A stretch of DNA of 5,816 bases from Acholeplasmataceae bacterium. GTDB taxonomy: Bacteria; Bacillota_I; Bacilli_A; Acholeplasmatales; Acholeplasmataceae. Both the position numbers and the translations under genes were made by a program. The notes under the pieces are model-generated. The model searched no databases. It was not told where the DNA came from and saw only the letters and a program-made list of their open reading frames with translations. Location of the stretch: positions 4,230-10,045 of the forward strand of contig DOYO01000025.1 of NCBI GenBank assembly GCA_003518475.1. Direction: 5' to 3'. Numbering within the stretch: position 1 is the first letter of the stretch; every line of letters starts with the position of its first letter. This document shows, piece after piece, positions 1 through 5,616 of this stretch.

Positions 1-24
1 GGTGGTCATTTTATTTTTCTTCAT
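1..24 (-). CDS. Start of a further operon gene (only eight codons in window)
   Basis: An ATG at 24-22 opens a frame reading MKKNKMTT to the window edge, one base after the TAA stop of the DUF5696-like gene (28-26) and behind a strong ribosome binding site. Eight codons cannot identify the product. A short basic start followed by Thr residues would suit an ABC permease, and second permease genes do follow DUF5696 genes in clusters I recall, but this is a guess. Confidence 0.6.
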
Positions 25-25
25 C

Positions 26-2593
26 TTATGCCCCCTCCAATATGAAATAATCCATGCCTGAAACGAGATGGCCTTCTACGGTCACGCTGGTTAAGTTATA
101 GTTGATAACGATTCTTAATCCATGGGAATAAGTTACCTCAAAGACATTAAGTGATAACTGTTCGTGGGAAACAAGATACCCCTCGTGTACTCCGATGTCG
201 TTGATTTCTGTAATCTGTTCTTCAATCATGTCCAACCAATTGATGTAGTGCGTCGTCATGTAGTAATTATATTCAGTGTTCAAGAGCTCCTGAGATGAAT
301 CGTAAGTCAAGGTGTACTTGACATTCGAACCTGTTTCAATCAGCTTCAAGAATTGATATTCAATGCTTCTGTCGCTTGATAGATTGATGCTGTCGCCTGA
401 ATAATCGACGATACCCGATAATACCAGCTGTAGTAAAGGTATTTGATAATCAATGATTGCGTAAAGTGTCGTTTCAGTTGGAAGGTCAGTGATGTAATCT
501 GTATAAGGAATTGCATATCCTAAAGGATTGGTCAACATGACTTTTTCGTCAACTTCAGATAATAATGACTGTTGAAGTCTGATGGCTTCCTGTTTATATA
601 AAGCGTTATTCTTGTTGTAGCTTCCTGCGAGGATGGACCCCATATTTAAGAATGCGACGCCATTATAATCGTAATCCTTAGCGAAACGATCATAAATCGC
701 TTGATAGTACAAAGGATTGATGACATAATCATCACCGCTATGCATATAAGTCGTTTCCGAATAGGGAAGACGGGTTGGATAGTGATAATTGAAATTTAAA
801 GAAAGAGCTCCGCTGATTCTGTTTGCAGTATATTTGTATTGGTCGAATAAACGATTGTACTTGGATGCTGTCATGATGTCGATCATGTTATAGAGTTCTA
901 TGTTTTCACCATTCAAGTATTGATTGAAAGCATTTAGGTCTCTTTGTCCGCCCAATACGCGTTCAATGTCAGACTTTGTATGAATGCTGCTATCGAGTCC
1001 GCCGTTCATAATTCCAGAATATAGGACATTCATGTCGTTGATTCCAAGTTCATTCAGTTCCATCACAATCTTTTTGGCTTCATCAAATGTAGTGAGGGAC
1101 TCAAGCGCGTAATAAGGAATGCCTAAGAAGAATTCTTTACGGTCATAAGCACCGATGAATTCTGTAGTGAGTACCGCACCGGTTGTTTGATCCGTTGAGA
1201 TCAAACCTTGTGTATCGATTAAATAATTTTGATATGCTTTGGCGATACCGACATAATTGTTATCCGTACCTTCAAGGAATATGAATCTCACTGTGAAATC
1301 AGTTTGAACCAACTTCTTGGTCCAAAGGTCAACACCATACTGGTTAAACCCTGAGCCGATAGTGACTGATTCGCTTTCACGCATATTAAAAGTTACAAAT
1401 GCCTTATTATAGGAATCGATACGTTCAGAGACATCCGCGTTGATTGCTGCCATGGCATCCCCTTGAGTGATGATTGCTGCAAATCCGCCTTCTTCTTTCA
1501 CCATTCCAAATAACGGAATACTGATCTTTTGCTGCTGTTCAGCCATTTCATACGGAAGAAGCGATAAATCCTGTCCATAAAGACGCTTGCGATAAGCGTT
1601 TTGATAGAACTTTCCATTATTAAATTCAATAATCGCACCGCTGCCATCAGGAACAACGATGTATCCTTCAGTTGTCACAGTGTCCTTAATAGAAACTGCC
1701 GTACCGAAAAGAGGTAAGAGCGAAATACGGGCAAGTTTGACGTTATCGGGTTCAACGATGGATTCGTTGATGATCGATGCGTCGATTCCCTTGTCATTCA
1801 GTTTGATTTCGATTCCGATTTCAAAGAATATCTTTTCAAATTGTTCAAAATAACCATAAGATTCATTTTCATCAATCGCACGTTCTCTTGTATAATCCAG
1901 TTTTTCATAGAAAACTTCATAGAGTCGTCTCTTCACCAATCTGGACATGCCGGTATAGTTGACGATTTCATAAGCTTGAAAATCGTGATTGAACCCGGTA
2001 TACGCAATCGTGCTGAGAAGATTAAAGTCTTCCATTGCTTCAAATTCTTCTTTTGGCATGTATTTAGGGAAATAGAGGTAGTCAACTTCCAAGTCTTCAA
2101 TGAAGTATAGAACCTGAACTCCATTTTCTACATACTTGATGCTATATGTACGTTCTCCTTCATCATTTAAGATACTTTCAGGATGGTAAATGCTAAATTG
2201 ATAATTATTAATCGTGGTTTGTGAACCAGCTTCATTGAAATAAGTAATTTCTAATGTTGATTTCTGTTTTTGTATCGCTGAATTGGTGATTGGCTTCGAC
2301 GGATCTGTTTCCCAAGGATCTCTAACCGATGGATTCGATTCCCAGAATTCTCCTGTACTCTTATCGAGCACCTTGAAATAAGATGTTGTTTCATTGATGT
2401 AAAGAGAGAAATTGGAATTATCTGCGACAAGCTTATTGGTATCGGTAAGCAGATTTGAATCGACAAAACCATCCTTGTCAAAGGAAATCAATGTGGATTC
2501 ACCCTTCTCACTCGCTTGCATCTTAAATGCGAAGACATATAACGATATTAAGGATAGAACGAGAACAATGATGACTATTCTTCTAATTTTCAT
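26..2593 (-). CDS. Large exported DUF5696-like protein, putative carbohydrate-active enzyme
   Basis: This is an 855-residue protein with a basic start and a hydrophobic export signal (about residues 6-23, IVIIVLVLSLISLYVFAF). There is no lipobox cysteine, and I saw no cysteine at all. Residues 35-450 look beta-rich and include SLLPLFGTA (291-299), EGYIVVPDGSGAIIEF (309-324) and GGFAAIITQGDA (369-380), the pattern of a galactose-mutarotase-like sandwich domain. Residues 475-740 look like an alpha/beta barrel: NVLYSGIMNGG (522-532), VLGGQRDLNAF (546-556), NIELYNMIDIM (564-574), YNGVAFLNMGSIL (643-655), DYQIPLLQLVLSG (715-727) and VDYSGDS (729-735). The end (820-842) carries VTYSHGLRIVINYN, a beta module typical of this family. 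I recognise this layout as DUF5696. As I recall it resembles large glycoside hydrolases such as GH101-like enzymes, but no activity is established. Acidic candidates include D572, D716 and D730. Its neighbours, a sugar importer and YIP1, support a glycan role. Export is confident, family assignment fairly so; catalysis is inference. Confidence 0.85.
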   Translation of the reverse strand: MKIRRIVIIVLVLSLISLYVFAFKMQASEKGESTLISFDKDGFVDSNLLTDTNKLVADNSNFSLYINETTSYFKVLDKSTGEFWESNPSVRDPWETDPSKPITNSAIQKQKSTLEITYFNEAGSQTTINNYQFSIYHPESILNDEGERTYSIKYVENGVQVLYFIEDLEVDYLYFPKYMPKEEFEAMEDFNLLSTIAYTGFNHDFQAYEIVNYTGMSRLVKRRLYEVFYEKLDYTRERAIDENESYGYFEQFEKIFFEIGIEIKLNDKGIDASIINESIVEPDNVKLARISLLPLFGTAVSIKDTVTTEGYIVVPDGSGAIIEFNNGKFYQNAYRKRLYGQDLSLLPYEMAEQQQKISIPLFGMVKEEGGFAAIITQGDAMAAINADVSERIDSYNKAFVTFNMRESESVTIGSGFNQYGVDLWTKKLVQTDFTVRFIFLEGTDNNYVGIAKAYQNYLIDTQGLISTDQTTGAVLTTEFIGAYDRKEFFLGIPYYALESLTTFDEAKKIVMELNELGINDMNVLYSGIMNGGLDSSIHTKSDIERVLGGQRDLNAFNQYLNGENIELYNMIDIMTASKYNRLFDQYKYTANRISGALSLNFNYHYPTRLPYSETTYMHSGDDYVINPLYYQAIYDRFAKDYDYNGVAFLNMGSILAGSYNKNNALYKQEAIRLQQSLLSEVDEKVMLTNPLGYAIPYTDYITDLPTETTLYAIIDYQIPLLQLVLSGIVDYSGDSINLSSDRSIEYQFLKLIETGSNVKYTLTYDSSQELLNTEYNYYMTTHYINWLDMIEEQITEINDIGVHEGYLVSHEQLSLNVFEVTYSHGLRIVINYNLTSVTVEGHLVSGMDYFILEGA
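31..38 (-). promoter_or_regulatory. Ribosome binding site of the next downstream gene
   Basis: The minus strand reads TTGGAGGGGGCATAAG ATG. The purine run GGAGGGGG (38-31) lies inside the last codons of the DUF5696-like gene. Its GGAGG core is 9 nt upstream of an ATG at 24-22. This is the main evidence that another operon gene begins at the window edge. Confidence 0.7.
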
Positions 2594-2597
2594 AGTG

Positions 2598-2604
2598 TCC
2601 TCCC
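2598..2604 (-). promoter_or_regulatory. Ribosome binding site of the DUF5696-like gene
   Basis: The minus strand reads TTAGGGAGGACACT ATG. GGGAGGA (2604-2598) lies 4 nt before the ATG at 2593-2591 and touches the TAG stop of the YIP1 gene. This supports the chosen start. The hairpin at 2649-2611 stands immediately upstream and could influence access to this site. Confidence 0.8.
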
Positions 2605-3245
2605 TAATATCGCAAGTTTATTTCTTCATAAATCGAAGAAATAAACGCGAAAAATTGCTGGATTAAATCAAAGAACAGCAATCCAAAAAACATCATGACG
2701 CTCATTGAGACAATCGTCAGTATAAATGCCAGAAGTGTTTTAGCCAGTCCATATTGATGGATATTCAGTATACCCATGAATAGCATCCAGCCTGTTCCCA
2801 AATAAGCGATATACATCAATAAATTATAGAATGCCATTTCTTCCAATGTTAAGAAATTAGATAAAATGACTGCTGGAAACCCAATCAGCACCAAAGGAAT
2901 CAATGCGTATCCGGTCACCATGAGAATTTCTTTGAACTTGCCTTTGCCTTCCATCAAGGTCGTCACTGACCAGTTGCCCACTGTAAATAATCCTAACAGT
3001 AAAATAACTGCGAAGATTTCCTGCAGGGAATTGAGCATCAATGGATTGTTCGGATTGATTAAGAATCCTAGGTTTTGGAAGGAGAAGATTCTGAAAAAAG
3101 CGAACAATCCAATATAGACAAGCGCAACGGAGAGTTTTCCTTTTTCATAGCGTTTGAATTCATCAAATCCATCAAACGGGTGGAACATGATATACTTTGG
3201 AAACTGAATATAGTCAAACCATATACGTTTAAGTTTAGTCTTCAT
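2604..3245 (-). CDS. YIP1-family integral membrane protein
   Basis: This is a 213-residue protein with about five hydrophobic segments near residues 38-56, 73-92, 109-130, 138-160 and 168-192. The N-terminal stretch FHPFDGFDEFKRYEKGKLSV (21-40) carries the HPFDGF-x(3)-K signature I associate with bacterial YIP1 proteins. The central GNWSVTTLMEGKGKF (90-104) followed by YALIPLVLIG (113-122) matches the family's NW-x(3)-L-x-GKG and YxLIP pattern. Bacterial YIP1 proteins are polytopic membrane proteins with no well-established biochemical role, although eukaryotic relatives act in membrane trafficking. As far as I recall, members of this type occur beside sugar ABC permeases and DUF5696 proteins in Bacillota, which fits this position. 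The gene overlaps the upstream gene by 11 nt, and its TAG stop (2606-2604) touches the next gene's ribosome binding site. I saw no cysteine and no obvious catalytic residues. A role as a membrane accessory of the neighbouring transporter or enzyme is inference. Confidence 0.88.
   Translation of the reverse strand: MKTKLKRIWFDYIQFPKYIMFHPFDGFDEFKRYEKGKLSVALVYIGLFAFFRIFSFQNLGFLINPNNPLMLNSLQEIFAVILLLGLFTVGNWSVTTLMEGKGKFKEILMVTGYALIPLVLIGFPAVILSNFLTLEEMAFYNLLMYIAYLGTGWMLFMGILNIHQYGLAKTLLAFILTIVSMSVMMFFGLLFFDLIQQFFAFISSIYEEINLRY
2611..2649 (-). repeat. Strong inverted repeat (hairpin) at the end of the YIP1 gene, upstream of the DUF5696 ribosome binding site
   Basis: On the + strand GTTTATTTCTTC (2616-2627) and GAAGAAATAAAC (2635-2646) are perfect 12-base complements around a 7-base loop. 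The stem extends by 3 pairs (CGC 2611-2613 with GCG 2647-2649) after a two-base bulge. In the transcript the hairpin occupies the codons for FISSIYEEINL near the YIP1 C-terminus and ends 6 nt before the GGGAGGA site of the next gene. No T-run follows on either strand, so it is not a classical terminator. Possible roles are RNA processing, mRNA end protection, or tuning of expression between the two genes. Confidence 0.7.
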
Positions 3246-4710
3246 AAAGTACAGAACCTCCCTTTTTGTATGTGGATCGAATCTTTAATGCAATCAAGCC
3301 TCCGACAATAACTACCACACCGAACACGATGTATCCGAAATTAGCCTTAAGCACTTCATTTCTATAACCCTTGTATGCTTTTGAATAATAGTATAAGTCA
3401 TGGCCTGCGTTGAAGTATTCCATGGCTTTCGCATAATTCTTTTCTCTTAAGTAAAACTTGCCGATACCGTTATACGCGATTTCGTAGTTCGTGTTGAGTA
3501 AAAGCACTTCTTCCCAAACGAGAGAAGCTTCTTCAAATTCACCCTGGTTATGAAGCGATATCGCTTCATTGACTGCCATGCCAAAGTCAGTCAGCTGATA
3601 AACGATGACTGTTCTTGTTTTTCTGTCTAGAATTAATAAATCATCACCCAAGTAAGCAATCGCGACACCTTCATCGAACTTGTCGCTTTGCGAACCTTCA
3701 TCGCCGTTGATATAGAGTAAGTCACCCTCAGAATCATAGGTGAATAATCTGGATCTCTTTTGATCCAAAACGGTATAAATACCATCATTCGTGGTTGCGA
3801 TATCCACTAAGGTCGATGGCCCGGTAATGACATAATTGTTCATGCCTTCCATATACTGGATATCACCCATCGGTGGATGGTATCCATTGCGCTTGATCAC
3901 GTCAATGCCCTTCGGATTGATCAGCTGAATTTGGTTTTCAGCGTTATTTTCAGAAGGTTTGGATGTTGCATAAATGAAACTCTTTTCATCAATGGAAATA
4001 TTGGTATATTCTGTCGGTAAGAATAATTGAAGTTGAGCAAGCTGTTCTTCTGTCATCAATGATCTAGAAAATATCTGGAATGGGTTTAATCTGATTGGGT
4101 TTACTCCTGTAAACCTGTTGAATGATCCATCTGTATCCAGTTCAAGAATGCCTTCATAAACGTTCTTTGCGACCACATACATGCGTTCCGAGATATCAAC
4201 TGTTATCTTTAACGGTTCAAAGTTCAGTTCATTGAAGGTAACGTCTTCAATATCAGAAAATACATCGATGACCTCAAAGTTATGATTGAGCTTCACAATT
4301 CTGAAATTAGAGGTATCAGCGATATAAATTCCGGTATCCTTCACATCGATGCCGAATGGTTGGTTGAGCGTGATTTCAGTCACATCGTTGATGCCTGCAT
4401 CTGTCAATTCCTGCAAATATGCAGGCGTTAAATCGAATGTGTCATATTCAGCTACTAGATTAAACGATGTATCGACAGTGATGATGCTATTTGTCTTAGA
4501 ATCAATGATATAAATCATGTCCTCATAAACAACCATATCTTCAGGTGAGGATAATGTTGTTCCTAATGTTTTTTCATTAAAGTAAGCGGCAAAATTCATA
4601 CCTGGCGCAGAATGGAGAACCTCGCCATAATATGAATAATTGTACCTGACCACGGATAACTGGATTGGCAATGAAATTAATAAAGAGAATATCGTTAACA
4701 GTTTCGTCAT
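3235..4710 (-). CDS. Exported NHL-like beta-propeller / TPR protein with C-terminal membrane anchor
   Basis: This is a 491-residue protein. It starts with a hydrophobic export signal (about residues 4-20, LLTIFSLLISLPIQLSV) with no lipobox cysteine. About six propeller-like repeats follow, each with a (V/I)Y(I/V)xD-type strand: near 53-80 (MIYIIDSKTNSIITVD), 115-142 (GIYIADTSNFRIVKLN), 165-195, 237-268, 302-333 (GIYTVLDQKRSRLFTYD) and 345-372 (DLLILDRKTRTVIVYQ). Residues 381-450 form two TPR-like helical hairpins (HNQGEFEEASLVWEEVL; REKNYAKAMEYFNAG). A membrane helix at about 458-476 (FGYIVFGVVVIVGGLIALKI) is followed by a basic tail. The expected topology is propeller and TPR outside, tail inside. 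I saw no cysteine, common in exported proteins of Gram-positive bacteria. NHL propellers usually bind ligands or proteins; a few are enzymes, and no catalytic set is recognisable here. It lies between the transporter and the YIP1 gene and overlaps the latter by 11 nt. It may be a surface scaffold or sensor for the transporter; that role is inference. Confidence 0.85.
   Translation of the reverse strand: MTKLLTIFSLLISLPIQLSVVRYNYSYYGEVLHSAPGMNFAAYFNEKTLGTTLSSPEDMVVYEDMIYIIDSKTNSIITVDTSFNLVAEYDTFDLTPAYLQELTDAGINDVTEITLNQPFGIDVKDTGIYIADTSNFRIVKLNHNFEVIDVFSDIEDVTFNELNFEPLKITVDISERMYVVAKNVYEGILELDTDGSFNRFTGVNPIRLNPFQIFSRSLMTEEQLAQLQLFLPTEYTNISIDEKSFIYATSKPSENNAENQIQLINPKGIDVIKRNGYHPPMGDIQYMEGMNNYVITGPSTLVDIATTNDGIYTVLDQKRSRLFTYDSEGDLLYINGDEGSQSDKFDEGVAIAYLGDDLLILDRKTRTVIVYQLTDFGMAVNEAISLHNQGEFEEASLVWEEVLLLNTNYEIAYNGIGKFYLREKNYAKAMEYFNAGHDLYYYSKAYKGYRNEVLKANFGYIVFGVVVIVGGLIALKIRSTYKKGGSVLYED
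3257..3262 (-). promoter_or_regulatory. Ribosome binding site of the YIP1 gene, inside the upstream gene
   Basis: The minus strand reads AAAGGGAGGTTCTGTACTTT ATG. GGGAGG (3262-3257) is 11 nt upstream of the ATG at 3245-3243, slightly longer than ideal. It lies wholly within the coding sequence of the propeller-TPR gene. No other in-frame start fits this site better, and the protein from this ATG begins like a normal YIP1 protein. Confidence 0.7.
3550..3569. repeat. Perfect 20-bp palindrome inside the propeller-TPR gene
   Basis: The sequence ATGAAGCGATATCGCTTCAT is its own reverse complement over all 20 bases. It falls in the codons for NEAISLH at the start of the TPR-like region. As DNA it has the two-fold symmetry of a dimeric-repressor operator. 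As RNA it could form an 8-bp stem with an AUAU loop. It does not match the CcpA cre consensus well, and an operator this deep inside a gene would be unusual, so no function is assigned. Confidence 0.55.
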
Positions 4711-4716
4711 GATATA

Positions 4717-4723
4717 CCTCCTA
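4717..4723 (-). promoter_or_regulatory. Strong ribosome binding site overlapping the permease stop codon
   Basis: The minus strand reads GTAGGAGGTATATC ATG. GGAGG (4721-4717) lies 6 nt before the ATG at 4710-4708, and the TAG stop of the upstream permease gene is built into the same TAGGAGG element. This fixes the start of the propeller-TPR gene and suggests that ribosomes finishing the permease help start the next gene. Confidence 0.8.
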
Positions 4724-5608
4724 CTTCATTCCAGAGTGACTGAATGTTTCCACAATCCGAGATTGTGAAAGAATAAAGAAAGTCACTGGAACAATCATCA
4801 TGATGAAAGACACTGCAGCAATCGTACCTGCACGTTCAATCGTACCTTGAGCAATTTGCCTGAGGGCATAGGATACCGGCTTATATTCTTCACTGAAGAT
4901 GAATGCACCGCCATCTGTTGTCCACAATCTTTGAAACAATAAGATAATCAATGTCAACCAAGCAGGTTTCACCAAAGGCATGACAATCGTAAAGAAAATA
5001 CGATATTCGCTTGCGCCATCGATTTTAGCGGATTCGATCAATTCCATTGGAATCTGCTGCATGAACTGCTTCATCAAATATAAACCTAAGCTTGATGCAA
5101 TCGCAGGTAAAATAATCGCTGCCGGATTATCAATCAAACCGATTCTGGAAACAATAATATAGTTTGGGGTTGCAGTGACCTGAGGCGCGAACATCAGGGA
5201 ATATACAACCAATGTGAAAATCAGGTTTCTTCCTGGAAACTTGTATTTTGCAAGAGGGTAAGCGCACATCGACGCAATCAAAACGTGACCTGCAGTACCC
5301 AATGTTGTAATTAAAATGGTATTGAAGAAATATCTGGAAAATGGAATCCATGAGTTTTCCATCAATTCAGACAAATCTCTAAAATTATCCAATGTGATGT
5401 TTCTAGGGAACAGTCTTGGCGGGAATAAGAACAATTCATCAAGCGACTTGAATGCATTCGATGCTGTCATAATGAGCGGATACGCGCTGAATACACCAAA
5501 TAAAGCCAGTAAAATGAACAAGAAGATATTTCCTGCAGTCGATCGGTTGATTCTCTTGGTACGTGTAAACCTCAAAAGTTTCTTAAGATTGATCTTCATG
5601 CTACTCAC
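4721..5608 (-). CDS. Carbohydrate ABC transporter permease, MalG/UgpE type
   Basis: This is a full-length inner permease subunit of 295 residues (292 from the alternative ATG), the usual family size. It has about six membrane helices near residues 27-47, 93-115, 128-150, 160-178, 216-232 and 262-283. The EAA loop that docks on the ATPase is clear at about 189-216: ELIESAKIDGASEYRIFF, then IVMPLVKPA, with the conserved Asp-Gly-Ala and two prolines. The C-terminus SRIVETFSHSGMK matches the family's usual VEGxxxGxxK-like ending. The external loop DELFLFPPRLFPRNITLDNF after helix 1 is also typical. It should pair with the preceding MalF-type subunit to import a mono- or oligosaccharide. Two starts are possible: GTG at 5608, overlapping the previous gene by 8 nt, or ATG at 5599, one base after its stop. 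The stop TAG at 4723-4721 forms part of the next gene's ribosome binding site, implying translational coupling. The family is confident; the substrate is unknown. Confidence 0.93.
   Translation of the reverse strand: MSSMKINLKKLLRFTRTKRINRSTAGNIFLFILLALFGVFSAYPLIMTASNAFKSLDELFLFPPRLFPRNITLDNFRDLSELMENSWIPFSRYFFNTILITTLGTAGHVLIASMCAYPLAKYKFPGRNLIFTLVVYSLMFAPQVTATPNYIIVSRIGLIDNPAAIILPAIASSLGLYLMKQFMQQIPMELIESAKIDGASEYRIFFTIVMPLVKPAWLTLIILLFQRLWTTDGGAFIFSEEYKPVSYALRQIAQGTIERAGTIAAVSFIMMIVPVTFFILSQSRIVETFSHSGMK
4747..4770 (-). repeat. Inverted repeat (hairpin) near the 3' end of the MalG-type permease gene
   Basis: In the transcript, TTTCACAATC (4770-4761) can pair with GATTGTG-G-AAA (4757-4747) across a 3-base loop, TCG. 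That gives 7 continuous pairs plus 3 more after a single bulged base. It lies inside the last coding codons, about 25 nt before the stop and the next gene's ribosome binding site. There is no downstream T-run, so it is not an intrinsic terminator. It may be chance or an mRNA stability or processing element. Confidence 0.4.
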
Positions 5609-5616
5609 CGACCTTT
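5597..5616 (-). promoter_or_regulatory. Ribosome binding region and ambiguous start of the MalG-type permease
   Basis: On the minus strand the region reads GAAAGGTCG GTG AGTAGC ATG. The AAAGG element lies only 3 nt before the GTG at 5608-5606, which is too close for good initiation, and 12 nt before the ATG at 5599-5597. A second weak purine element, GGTGAG, lies 4 nt before the ATG. The ATG is therefore the more plausible start, giving a 292-residue protein beginning MKINLKKLL. The GTG cannot be excluded. The site sits over the stop codon of the upstream permease (TAG at 5603-5601), consistent with coupled translation. Confidence 0.5.

Noticed and set aside
1185..1206. 8-bp inverted repeat GTTTGATC / GATCAAAC with a 6-base loop
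   Set aside because: It is mid-gene, and a repeat of this size is expected by chance about once in a few kilobases, so there is no reason to assign a role.
2500..2593. Lipoprotein signal on the DUF5696-like protein
   Set aside because: The N-terminal hydrophobic segment is not followed by a cysteine, and no cysteine was seen in the protein, so lipid anchoring is ruled out. A plain signal peptide or N-terminal anchor fits.
2611..2649. Intrinsic terminator between the YIP1 and DUF5696-like genes
   Set aside because: The hairpin is strong but no T-run follows the stem on either strand, and the stem is inside the coding sequence with a ribosome binding site directly after it.
1659..2666. Plus-strand frames of 64-89 codons and short minus-strand frames of 63 and 76 codons across the DUF5696-like gene
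   Set aside because: They lie in other frames of a confidently coding 855-codon gene, have low-complexity or unrecognisable products, and are not placed as operon members.
2866..3311. Plus-strand frames of 83 and 78 codons across the YIP1 gene and its junction
   Set aside because: They are antisense to a recognised membrane protein gene, overlap each other, and show no motif.
3550..3569. CcpA cre site at the 20-bp palindrome
   Set aside because: The symmetry is suggestive, but the base pattern and central AT do not match the cre consensus, and it is deep inside an operon gene.
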